Below are positions 1 through 6,795 of a stretch of DNA of 12,668 bases, piece after piece. How positions within the stretch are numbered: the stretch's first letter is position 1; each line of letters begins with the position of its first letter. A program made the translations under genes and the position numbers. The stretch lies in NCBI GenBank assembly GCA_937915765.1, contig CALGHE010000002.1, positions 1 to 12,668 of the forward strand, given 5' to 3'. This DNA is from an uncultured Bacteroidales bacterium (GTDB taxonomy: Bacteria > Bacteroidota > Bacteroidia > Bacteroidales > Paludibacteraceae). The notes under the pieces are model-generated. The model ran no database searches and was not told where the DNA came from. It was given only the letters and a program-made list of their open reading frames with translations.

Positions 1-3
1 AAA

Positions 4-44
4 AGGACTGAATCTTGCAAGTCAGATTCAGTCCTAATTTTTTT
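4..44 (+). terminator. Rho-independent terminator of an unseen rightward gene
   Basis: A perfect 12-bp stem pairs 4-15 (AGGACTGAATCT) with 24-35 around an 8-base loop and is followed by seven T at 38-44. This is the form of an intrinsic terminator for a + strand transcript entering from off the left edge. A-rich bases at 1-4 mean it could also work weakly on the other strand. Confidence 0.75.
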
Positions 45-76
45 ATTGCTTAAAAAGTTTTATCGGACACTAATAT

Positions 77-110
77 AAAAAAAGAATTTTGCAAAATCAG
101 CAAAATTCTT
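77..110 (-). terminator. Rho-independent terminator downstream of mnmE
   Basis: A 10-bp stem pairs 82-91 (AAGAATTTTG) with 101-110 around a 9-base loop. On the - strand it is followed by a T tract (A run at 77-83 of the + strand). It lies about 100 bases past the mnmE stop and is the likely end of that transcript. With the hairpin at 4-35 it forms a convergent terminator pair. Confidence 0.65.
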
Positions 111-209
111 AAAGTGTTAATTATCAACTATTTAATATATAAATCTACTTAATTTTACTTTATATTTAGACAAGTAGTAACTTATTGATATTCAGTGTGT
201 TATGAATTG

Positions 210-1610
210 TTACTTCCCTATGCAAAACTTTCCGAACACGTTGCTGAGGACTTCGTCGGTGGTGATTTCGCCGGTGATTTCGCCGAGGTAGTGCATGCAG
301 TCGCGGATGTCGCGGCTGAGGAAGTCGCCGGAGATGTTTTGCTCCATTCCCTCCTTGACGCGCTCTATCGCCTCCTTCGCGCGCGAAAGGGCTTCGTAGT
401 GCCGCAGGTTGGTCACCACAACGTTGTTGTCTTCTGTCTGTACGGCTTTTGAGTAATGCACCAGCGTGTCTAACAGCGACTGTTTGTTCTGGCTTAGCTT
501 GGCCGACAGGAATATCTTGACTGCATTGTCCGGCAGTTCAATAGAGGATAGCTCCTCACGTTTTGCCGGCGTGATGATGTCTGTCTTGTTGAACACAACC
601 ACAACCTTCTTGTCGCGCACCTTCGCAAGGTTTTTGTCGAGGAATTTGCGGATTTCCGGAATGACGTAGGAGGAGTCTATAATCATCAGCACGATATTCG
701 CCTCTTCCATCTTTTTGAAAGTGCGTTCTATGCCGAGGTTCTCCACGATGTCGTCCGTTGAGCGTATTCCGGCAGTGTCTATAAACCTGAACAGCACGCC
801 GTCTATCTGCACGGTATCTTCGATTACGTCGCGCGTGGTTCCGTGAACGTCAGAGACGATGGCCTTCTCCTCGTTCAGCAGACAGTTCAGCAGGGTTGAC
901 TTGCCCACGTTTGTCTCGCCCACAATCGCCACCGGAATGCCGTTTTTGATAGCGTTGCCCATCATGAACGAATTTGCAAGCGACGATATTTTCTCGTGAA
1001 TGTCGTTTACAAGGTTGAGTAGGTTCTGCCTGTCTGCAAACTCCACATCCTCTTCGCTGAAGTCCAGTTCAAGTTCTATGAGCGACACGAAATTAAGCAG
1101 TTTTTCGCGCAGCAGAGCCAGCTCGTTAGAGAAGCCGCCGCGCATCTGGCTGAGCGCCAGTTTGTGCGATGCTGCGGAGTTGGACGCGATAAGGTCTGCA
1201 ACAGCCTCGGCTTGCGACAGGTCCATCTTTCCGTTCAGAAAGGCACGCTGAGTGAATTCGCCCGGCAGGGCCATGCGGCAGCCTTTGTCAAGCAGAAGCT
1301 GCAGAATTTGCTGCTGTATAAACTGAGAGCCGTGGCAAGCTATTTCAACAGTGTCTTCTCCGCTGAAGGAGTTAGGGCCTCTGAAAACGGTGGCCAGCAC
1401 CTCGTCTATCACATTTCCGTCAGAACTGACAATCTCGCCAAACAAAGCCCTGTGCGATTTCGCACCGGAAAGCGACTTCCCCTCTTTTGCAGAACGGAAG
1501 ATTTTGTCAGAAATAGAGAAGGCGTCACGTCCGGATATGCGGATGACGGCAATCGCCCCAACGCCAGCTGCGGTGGATATGGCGCATATAGTGTCTGAAT
1601 TTTGTGTCAT
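210..1610 (-). CDS. mnmE: tRNA uridine-5-carboxymethylaminomethyl modification GTPase MnmE
   Basis: MnmE (TrmE) works with MnmG to install the carboxymethylaminomethyl group on C5 of wobble U34 in a set of tRNAs. The chosen start gives 466 residues, normal for the family. The N-terminal formyl-folate-binding domain covers about 1-118 (GVGAIAVIRISG near 16-27). A helical domain surrounds the inserted G domain at about 225-375: P-loop GETNVGKS 231-238, switch GTTRD 257-261, DTAG 278-281, NKTD 341-344, SAK 369-371. The catalytic C-terminal CIGK is at 463-466, so the protein appears intact. An upstream in-frame ATG at 1649 adds 13 residues (MRTNVPKNFKLYC) unlike the family; the start at 1610 puts MTQNSDTICAIST in the usual position. 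The gene stands alone with its own promoter-like box and terminator. Confidence 0.97.
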   Translation of the reverse strand: MTQNSDTICAISTAAGVGAIAVIRISGRDAFSISDKIFRSAKEGKSLSGAKSHRALFGEIVSSDGNVIDEVLATVFRGPNSFSGEDTVEIACHGSQFIQQQILQLLLDKGCRMALPGEFTQRAFLNGKMDLSQAEAVADLIASNSAASHKLALSQMRGGFSNELALLREKLLNFVSLIELELDFSEEDVEFADRQNLLNLVNDIHEKISSLANSFMMGNAIKNGIPVAIVGETNVGKSTLLNCLLNEEKAIVSDVHGTTRDVIEDTVQIDGVLFRFIDTAGIRSTDDIVENLGIERTFKKMEEANIVLMIIDSSYVIPEIRKFLDKNLAKVRDKKVVVVFNKTDIITPAKREELSSIELPDNAVKIFLSAKLSQNKQSLLDTLVHYSKAVQTEDNNVVVTNLRHYEALSRAKEAIERVKEGMEQNISGDFLSRDIRDCMHYLGEITGEITTDEVLSNVFGKFCIGK

Positions 1611-1665
1611 ACAATAAAGTTTAAAGTTTTTTGGAACATTGGTTCTCAAAAAAGTTTCACAAAAG

Positions 1666-1673
1666 CAAATGTA
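1666..1673 (-). promoter_or_regulatory. Putative Bacteroidetes -7 promoter box for mnmE
   Basis: The - strand reads TACATTTG, matching the Bacteroidetes primary sigma factor -7 consensus TAnnTTTG. It would give a leader of roughly 50 bases before the ATG at 1610. No clear TTTG -33 element is found at the expected distance, so this rests on one motif. Confidence 0.4.
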
Positions 1674-1720
1674 GAAAAAATATTGTAAAGAAAAAAGCGG
1701 AGAAGGGAAGTGTCAGAAGA

Positions 1721-1753
1721 AAAAAAGTGCGTCAAAATTATATTTTGACACAC
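1721..1753 (-). terminator. Rho-independent terminator of the rsmG-pcm-hydrolase operon
   Basis: Bases 1727-1738 pair with 1742-1753 in a 12-position stem with one mismatch (C1730/A1750) and a 3-base loop. On the - strand a T run follows (A run 1721-1726). It lies just past the hydrolase stop codon at 1768-1770, as expected for the end of the operon. Confidence 0.7.
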
Positions 1754-1767
1754 TGTGCGCAAATTCG

Positions 1768-2406
1768 TTATGCAAGATACGGGTTGGAGCGTTTCTCCTG
1801 TCCTACATTAGTTTTAGGGCCGTGACCGCAGAAGATAACTGTGTTTTCTGGCAAAGTCATAAGTTTCTCTTTTATTCCGGATATAAGCGCGTTATGGTCG
1901 CCGCCCCACAGGTCAGTTCGTCCGATGCTTCCGCAGAAAATTATGTCTCCGGCAAATAGGCAACCGTTCTTAGGCGCGTAGAAGGCGAGTCCGCCGGTAG
2001 AGTGTCCCGGTATCATCAGCACTTTCAGCGTAATCTCGTCAACCGAGATTTCGTCGCCGTCTTTCAAGTTCAGAACAGACTGTTGAGGCATCTCCACTGA
2101 TGAGTAGCCAAACATTTCGGCCTGCATCTCCATTCTGTCCAGTAAGAACTTTTCCGGAGCGGAACATTCGGCTCCGATTCCGTAGGTCTCTTCCACGAAC
2201 CTGTTGCCCAGGGCGTGGTCGAAGTGCAGGTGGGTGTTCAGCACGCGTTTCAGAGTCAGGCCGTTGTCTGCGATAAAACGTTTCAGTTCCTCTTTTTCTT
2301 CCGGATAGTAACAACTTGGATCTATCAAGATGCAGTTATTTTGCTCGCTTATGAGCAAGTATGAGTTGACGCCGAGGTCATTGAATGCGAATGTTTTTAT
2401 TTTCAT
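1768..2406 (-). CDS. Metallo-beta-lactamase-fold hydrolase, glyoxalase II-like
   Basis: This 212-residue single-domain protein has a complete metallo-beta-lactamase metal site: THLHFDH at 58-64, PGHS at 133-136, AGD at 152-154 (D154), and the last histidine in GHG at 194-196. These residues normally bind a dinuclear metal centre. The closing NPYL at 208-211 is typical of short glyoxalase II-like hydrolases of the YcbL type. The expected role is cytosolic hydrolysis of a thioester such as S-lactoylglutathione or an analogue; the actual substrate cannot be read from sequence. No longer C-terminal domain like that of classical GloB is present. It is the last gene of the operon, 13 bases after pcm, and is followed by a hairpin terminator. 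A signal peptide is absent. Confidence 0.88.
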   Translation of the reverse strand: MKIKTFAFNDLGVNSYLLISEQNNCILIDPSCYYPEEKEELKRFIADNGLTLKRVLNTHLHFDHALGNRFVEETYGIGAECSAPEKFLLDRMEMQAEMFGYSSVEMPQQSVLNLKDGDEISVDEITLKVLMIPGHSTGGLAFYAPKNGCLFAGDIIFCGSIGRTDLWGGDHNALISGIKEKLMTLPENTVIFCGHGPKTNVGQEKRSNPYLA

Positions 2407-2419
2407 AATGATGTTTGCT

Positions 2420-3070
2420 TTAATGGTTGATGCCTTTTAGCATGGGGACAAAGGCGCACGGCCCCAGTTTTTCGCTTTTAAAGTCAACGTCAGAAACTCT
2501 TTCGATGCGGTACATCTCAAGATTTTTGCCGGAGCCGAACGGAAGAATCATCAGTCCGCCTATTTTCAGCTGTCTTAGCAGTTTTTCAGGCAGTTCGGCA
2601 GCGCCGGCAGTGACTATGATTCTGTCGAACGGAGCATGATTAGGCAGCCCCTCGAAACCGTCGCCCAGCACGCAGCGAATCGTGTATCCTAAGTTGGTCA
2701 GTCTCTTTTTAGTGGCGGCATACAGCGGGGCCTGCCGTTCGATAGAGAAAAGCTCCACGCCGCATTCCGCAAGCACGGCAGCCTGATAGCCGGAGCCAGT
2801 GCCGATTTCAAGCACCTTCTCGCCACCTTTTAGCCTCAGGTTTTCAGTCTGTTTCGCCACAGTGAACGGCTGAGAGATAGTCTGCCCGTGCCCGATGGGC
2901 AGAGCCTTGTCTTCGTAAGCCATGTTAGCAAAGGTGATGTCAACAAAATATTGTCTGGGCACCCTTGAAATCGCGTCCAGAGTCATTTTGTCCGTAATCC
3001 CTTTCTGCGCAAGTTCCCCCACAAGCCGTTTCCGTCGCGGAATGTAAATCGCCTCCTCCCTCATCAACAT
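2420..3070 (-). CDS. pcm: Protein-L-isoaspartate O-methyltransferase
   Basis: Pcm methylates abnormal L-isoaspartyl residues with S-adenosylmethionine, starting repair of aged proteins in the cytoplasm. The 216-residue product has the family signatures: LPIGHGQTISQP at 57-68 (substrate-side motif) and the SAM-binding loop VLEIGTGSGYQAAVLA at 86-101, followed by IER at 110-112 and the FDRIIVTAGA strand at 148-157. Length is normal and no motif is broken. The start at 3070 (MLMREE) is used, though the second ATG at 3064 is equally possible; neither has a clear Shine-Dalgarno. The start lies 9 bases after the rsmG stop and the hydrolase begins 13 bases after its own stop, so the three genes are probably one transcript. 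Confidence 0.95.
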   Translation of the reverse strand: MLMREEAIYIPRRKRLVGELAQKGITDKMTLDAISRVPRQYFVDITFANMAYEDKALPIGHGQTISQPFTVAKQTENLRLKGGEKVLEIGTGSGYQAAVLAECGVELFSIERQAPLYAATKKRLTNLGYTIRCVLGDGFEGLPNHAPFDRIIVTAGAAELPEKLLRQLKIGGLMILPFGSGKNLEMYRIERVSDVDFKSEKLGPCAFVPMLKGINH

Positions 3071-3079
3071 ACATTTAAA

Positions 3080-3703
3080 TTACAGGGGCAGATAAACACC
3101 TTTCTTCGTGATGAAGAACTCCTCTTTGAAGAACTCCTTCAAATCATACAGAGTAGCGCGTTTTTTGAACGGAGCTATTTCTTGCTGCAGCTCTCCGCCT
3201 TTAAGGCAGATGAGTCCGTTAGGCAAACTGTTCTTCTGCTCTTTGTTCTGCACGTTCTTTTGAGAAAGACGCACCAAGTCGGCCAAAGGCATTACGGCGC
3301 GGCTCACGACAAAGTCGAACTTAGCTTTTTCCTCTTCAATGCGGCAGTGGCGGAACGTTGTGTTAGCCAAGCCGATAGCGTTAGAAATTTCGGTGGCAAC
3401 CTTAATTTTCTTGCCGATAGAATCAACAAGGTGAAACGTAGAGTCCGGAAACATGATGGCGAGCGGAATAGCCGGAAAGCCGCCGCCGGTGCCAACGTCA
3501 ACAATAGAGGTCCCGGGTCTGAATTTCAGAATCTTGGCAATAGCCAAGGAGTGGAGCACATGATGCTCGTAGAGGTTGTCGATGTCCTTGCGGGAGATGA
3601 CGTTAATCTTGCTGTTCCAGTCTTTGTACAGGTCAAAAAGAGCAGCGTACTGCTCCTTCTGAGTATCAGTCAAGTCTGGAAAATATTTCAAAATCAAATC
3701 CAT
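3080..3703 (-). CDS. rsmG: 16S rRNA (guanine-N7) methyltransferase RsmG
   Basis: RsmG (GidB) uses S-adenosylmethionine to methylate N7 of a guanine in the 530 loop of 16S rRNA; loss is known to give low-level streptomycin resistance. From the chosen start the protein has 207 residues. Visible hallmarks are WNSKINVISRKD at 29-40, LYEHHVLHSL at 44-53, the SAM-binding VDVGTGGGFPAIPLA at 68-82, HLVDSIGKK at 91-99, VVSRAVMPL at 132-140, and LKGGEL near 167-172. An in-frame ATG at 3730 would add nine residues, but it lies inside the likely -7 promoter box, so the ATG at 3703 (MDLILKYFPDL) is preferred. It heads the rsmG-pcm-hydrolase operon. Unlike many bacteria, it is not directly beside mnmG or parA here. 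Confidence 0.96.
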   Translation of the reverse strand: MDLILKYFPDLTDTQKEQYAALFDLYKDWNSKINVISRKDIDNLYEHHVLHSLAIAKILKFRPGTSIVDVGTGGGFPAIPLAIMFPDSTFHLVDSIGKKIKVATEISNAIGLANTTFRHCRIEEEKAKFDFVVSRAVMPLADLVRLSQKNVQNKEQKNSLPNGLICLKGGELQQEIAPFKKRATLYDLKEFFKEEFFITKKGVYLPL

Positions 3704-3727
3704 AATCAAATAATTTTTAGTGAGGTG

Positions 3728-3735
3728 CAAAGATA
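3728..3735 (-). promoter_or_regulatory. Putative -7 promoter box for the rsmG operon
   Basis: The - strand reads TATCTTTG, matching the Bacteroidetes TAnnTTTG -7 element. Transcription would begin near 3721, giving a short leader of under 20 bases before the ATG at 3703. No convincing -33 TTTG is present. It sits in the gap after the DUF3298 gene, so the rsmG operon can be expressed independently of the upstream unit. Confidence 0.45.
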
Positions 3736-3775
3736 ATCTTTTTATTGCTAATTAGAGTATCGCCGCATCTGTAAT

Positions 3776-4690
3776 TTACTCGATAGGCAGAATGTGAACC
3801 TTATCATCCTTCAAGAACTCCTTGATTTCATCAAACGGGACGGAAATCGTCACGAAGTTTCTCGTTATCTCGTAAGGGTTGTAAATGAACGTTATGCTGT
3901 CATTGCTGATTCTGAAGTTGTCGCTTGCCTTAATCTCTTCGTTCGGCCAGTATAAGTTAGAGATTAGATCCTCTTCGCTCCAGTTGTTAGTTGTTTTGGC
4001 TCTGTTGCGCAAGATTTTTGACAGCCCGTTTTTGTATCCCTCGTTGAAGATGTCAGAGGCGGAAATGACGGAGCCGTCCGTCATGTCGAATACAATATAA
4101 TTGTAGCTGTAATGTCCGTGAGCACCGCCAGTGTAAGTTTCCATGTAAGTTTTGTAGCACAAAATCTTTCCGTTGAAGAAGTCGATAGAGCCTTGCATGT
4201 ATAGTGTGTTCGAAAGGTCAGGCCCGTCTTCTGTCAGTGGCGACTCTCCTTCTTTCCAGTCGTTAAAATCAGATTCTATCAAGTTTGTAATGTTATTTTT
4301 AATGTCCGAATTTTCAGAGTCCAGACCCGTAGCATCAAGAACTTTTTTCTGAATTTTGGACAAGATAACCATGACGTCGTATTCAATAGGATAGACGATG
4401 CGCAACTCTCTGCGGAATTCTATGTTTGTGTCCTCATTGTAAATATTGAACACGGCATCATACTCTTTGCAAGTAAATCCGTCGAAATAGCTTGTCTCCC
4501 CTTCTTTCACAACAACGCTTTGCGTCTCCTCGGCCTTTGCGTCCGTTCCCTTTGCGTCGGAGTCCGGCATAGGCAGGTACACGGTGTCTCTTACCGTGTC
4601 GTGCAAGATGTGCACGTCCGGCATTCTGTTTTGCTGCACGCAAGAAGTCAGAGCCAGAAGTGTCGATATATGTAAAATCAGTCTCTTCAT
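3776..4690 (-). CDS. DUF3298/RsiV-like periplasmic lipoprotein
   Basis: The 304-residue product begins with a lipoprotein signal peptide: MKRL, a hydrophobic stretch, and lipobox LTSC at 14-17, with Cys17 as the lipidated residue. A Ser/Lys/Glu-rich linker (about 40-65) leads to a mixed domain resembling the PdaC/DUF4163 plus DUF3298 arrangement. Supporting features are the TGGAHG motif at 187-192, followed by Tyr-rich strands (SYNYIVFD), SDIF at 212-215, and YNPYEI at 270-275, all typical of DUF3298. The RsiV anti-sigma factor of Bacillus carries this domain as a lysozyme-binding module. Many Bacteroidetes members are free lipoproteins of unknown role, so a sigma-regulating job is not implied. 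It starts 14 bases after the glucosaminidase stop, making it the last gene of that unit; a link to the cell wall is plausible but inferred. Confidence 0.8.
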   Translation of the reverse strand: MKRLILHISTLLALTSCVQQNRMPDVHILHDTVRDTVYLPMPDSDAKGTDAKAEETQSVVVKEGETSYFDGFTCKEYDAVFNIYNEDTNIEFRRELRIVYPIEYDVMVILSKIQKKVLDATGLDSENSDIKNNITNLIESDFNDWKEGESPLTEDGPDLSNTLYMQGSIDFFNGKILCYKTYMETYTGGAHGHYSYNYIVFDMTDGSVISASDIFNEGYKNGLSKILRNRAKTTNNWSEEDLISNLYWPNEEIKASDNFRISNDSITFIYNPYEITRNFVTISVPFDEIKEFLKDDKVHILPIE

Positions 4691-4704
4691 GACGAGTCAG
4701 AATG

Positions 4705-5622
4705 TTAATTTAACACAAGTTTTGAGCCAACAGCAGGTTCAGCATTCAGCTTGTTCATCTTCATAAGGCTGCGTTTGCGTATTCCGTAAGCCTGAGAGAT
4801 GGATAGCAGAGTTTCGCCCTTCTGCACCACATGATATTTTGCGGCTTTGAACTTCTTCTTTTTCTTTTTCACGAAGAATGTTTCGCCGGCTTTAAGCACG
4901 TAGTCTTCAGGGAAGTCGTTAATCTTTTTCAACGCCTCGATAGACTTGTTGTAGCGCTTTGACAAGCCGTAGAATGTGTCGCCGGGCTTTATCGTTATGC
5001 ACTCCACGCCGTTTATAGAGCCGTTCACCGCGGACGGCGTAGGGTTTGGAGCGATTACGTCGGTCGTGCCGTTTATCTTGTAATCATCCTCTTTGAGGTA
5101 CTTTTCGGGGTTCTTGTCGAACCGTTGCAGGTCGTTCTGCTCGATTACGGCAATCAGCAGTTCCGGATATTTAGGGTTAGTTGCGTAGCCGCATTTCTTC
5201 AGCCCTTTCGCCCAGCCTTTGTAGTCGGTCGTTTTCAGTTCGAAAAGCGGAGCGTAGTGTTTGCGCTGTGTCAGGAAAAGAGCGTGGTCGCGGTACGATT
5301 CCGCAGCGTCTGCATAGACACGGAAGCAGTCGTTCTTCTTGTCGTCGTCCTTGAAAAACTTCTTGCCGTTGTAGTCGCTGGTGCATTTTATTCCGAAGTG
5401 GTTGTTGGCCTCGGTGGCGAGGTCGCTTCGTCCGCTGCCCGACTCAAGTATTCCCTGCGCGAGCGTGATGCTGGCTGGAATCTTGTATTCGTACATGTCT
5501 CTTATCGCCGTTCTGTAAAATCTCTCAATGTAGGCCGATGTCACGTCAGAGCGGTAAGACTGGGCAGTTGCAGATGCGGCTATGAATATAGATATTAATG
5601 AAACCGAAAATCTTCTAAACAT
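4705..5622 (-). CDS. Secreted peptidoglycan glucosaminidase with two LysM domains
   Basis: The 305-residue protein has a Sec signal peptide (MFRRFSVSLISIFIAASATA, cleavage likely after A20). A mannosyl-glycoprotein endo-beta-N-acetylglucosaminidase (GH73-like) domain spans about 27-165. It shows PASITLAQGILESGSGRSDLA at 49-69, with E60 as the likely catalytic acid, NNHFGIKC at 73-80, and a YRDHALFL segment at 110-117. C80 and C99 might form a disulfide. Two LysM peptidoglycan-binding repeats follow, about 208-252 (IKPGDTFYGLSKRY) and 263-305 (YHVVQKGETLLSISQAYGI). A run of six lysines at 252-257 separates them. The expected role is cleavage of glycan strands in the periplasm during wall turnover. 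It lies 7 bases after the Smr gene and 14 before the DUF3298 lipoprotein, a likely single operon. Confidence 0.93.
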   Translation of the reverse strand: MFRRFSVSLISIFIAASATAQSYRSDVTSAYIERFYRTAIRDMYEYKIPASITLAQGILESGSGRSDLATEANNHFGIKCTSDYNGKKFFKDDDKKNDCFRVYADAAESYRDHALFLTQRKHYAPLFELKTTDYKGWAKGLKKCGYATNPKYPELLIAVIEQNDLQRFDKNPEKYLKEDDYKINGTTDVIAPNPTPSAVNGSINGVECITIKPGDTFYGLSKRYNKSIEALKKINDFPEDYVLKAGETFFVKKKKKKFKAAKYHVVQKGETLLSISQAYGIRKRSLMKMNKLNAEPAVGSKLVLN

Positions 5623-5629
5623 ACTTTAT

Positions 5630-6682
5630 TTATTTAATCGTTACCATTGTTGCTCCGAATCCGTATTCGCGGAAGGATGCGTCTTGACTTATGCAGTTAG
5701 GATAGCGGTGCTTCAGCTCGTTGAGAATCTCTTTTCTCAGAACTCCTTCTCCTTTGCCGTGAATGAACACGATTTTCTGACCCTTGCGCTTAATGTTCTC
5801 AGTCATCACGCTGTTGAAGGTCTTCATCTGATAGTCCAGCATATCTTTGTTGCTAAGTCCGTTTGTGTTGTCCAGAAGCTGCCCGATGTGCAGGTCAACC
5901 TCTATAATCTCCGGCACGCCTTGGTTCTTGCGGGAGATGTTCCGCTGTTCCGGTTTTGCCTCCTTCTGATTTATCATGTTGTCTATGTCGTTCTGCGAGA
6001 TGTTGAACCGTTCCGCAAGGATGTTGTTCTTCACGATAGGGAAGAGCAGCGCGTTTTCGTGAAAGTAATCGTTTTCCGTAAAACTGTGCAGCTTGTAGAA
6101 TTTGACCGGATTGATTTTCAGCCGCAAGTCGTAGGCCGGACGTGCGGAGTACGCTTTCCCTTTCTTGAATGCGATGAGCTGGACGTTAATCAGTTCGAGG
6201 TCGTTAAGTCGCTCTTTCTTAATCTCTTCGATGAATATTTTCGTGTTCGGCTCGATAACTCCGGCTGCGCGGCAGTAGAATGTGCCTCCGTTTCCGCTCG
6301 CAACGGTGTAAGAGAGATAGTAGTTGCTGTCGTTTATCAGATAACATTCGTAGGCCGACGACGATATGGCTTTCGGGTCCATCGGCAGATAGGCAATCAG
6401 AGCGTTTATCGCTTCGCCTTCCGGTGTCTCTTCAATCTTCTCTTCCGGCTCCTCGCAGATGTTGGCGTTTTTCTGAGAGAACCGGAACGTCTCGTCTTCA
6501 ATCTTCTGCTCCTGAGGCTTGTTCTGTCCTGCAGGCTCCACAACGACGCATTCGCGGATTAGCGTAGGCACGTCAAATCCGTCTTCGTCTGTCACTTCCA
6601 CCATCTCTTTGTTAATTATTTTGCTCACAATTCCGCCGCCTTGAGCGTTCAGGAATCTGATCTTGTCTCCGACTTGTATCAT
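5630..6682 (-). CDS. DUF2027 and Smr-domain protein
   Basis: This 350-residue cytoplasmic protein has the Bacteroidetes arrangement of an N-terminal DUF2027 region and a C-terminal Smr domain. Residues 1-50 look like a small SH3/KOW-type barrel (MIQVGDKIRFLNAQGGGIVS). Residues 55-92 form a charged Glu/Lys-rich linker. Residues 93-220 are a strand-rich domain. The Smr domain is at about 258-350, with DLHI at 263-266, FIHGKGEG at 307-313, and the closing YGFGATMVTIK. The DLH and HGKG motifs are those associated with nuclease activity in MutS2 and other Smr proteins. No MutS ATPase is present, so it is not MutS2. The specific function is unknown; RNA or DNA processing is an inference from Smr relatives. 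It heads the unit with the glucosaminidase and DUF3298 genes and is divergent from queA. Confidence 0.87.
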   Translation of the reverse strand: MIQVGDKIRFLNAQGGGIVSKIINKEMVEVTDEDGFDVPTLIRECVVVEPAGQNKPQEQKIEDETFRFSQKNANICEEPEEKIEETPEGEAINALIAYLPMDPKAISSSAYECYLINDSNYYLSYTVASGNGGTFYCRAAGVIEPNTKIFIEEIKKERLNDLELINVQLIAFKKGKAYSARPAYDLRLKINPVKFYKLHSFTENDYFHENALLFPIVKNNILAERFNISQNDIDNMINQKEAKPEQRNISRKNQGVPEIIEVDLHIGQLLDNTNGLSNKDMLDYQMKTFNSVMTENIKRKGQKIVFIHGKGEGVLRKEILNELKHRYPNCISQDASFREYGFGATMVTIK

Positions 6683-6732
6683 ACAGTTTAATTTAAAAAT
6701 TATGTTGCCAGATGATTTTTCTGCGAATAAAA

Positions 6733-6764
6733 TCTGAACAACTTGTCAAAGTTGCTTATTTTTG
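6733..6764 (+). promoter_or_regulatory. Putative Bacteroidetes promoter for queA
   Basis: TATTTTTG at 6757-6764 matches the -7 consensus TAnnTTTG. TCTG at 6733-6736, 20 bases upstream, is one mismatch from the -33 TTTG element, and the spacing is right. Transcription would start near 6771, leaving a leader of about 25 bases before the ATG at 6796. That leader is too short for a preQ1 riboswitch. Confidence 0.55.
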
Positions 6765-6795
6765 TGCGAATTTAATAATAAAAGAGAAAAAAAAG

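Noticed and set aside
1611..1649. An N-terminal extension of MnmE starting at 1649
   Set aside because: The extra 13 residues do not resemble the family, while Met at 1610 gives the usual N-terminus.
5582..6562. A 326-codon open frame on the + strand opposite the Smr gene
   Set aside because: It is antisense to a clear DUF2027-Smr protein, begins inside the glucosaminidase signal peptide, and its translation shows no recognisable domain; a codon-bias shadow.
6683..6795. A preQ1 riboswitch upstream of queA
   Set aside because: The likely leader is only about 25 bases and no preQ1 aptamer-like stem with an A-rich tail is visible.
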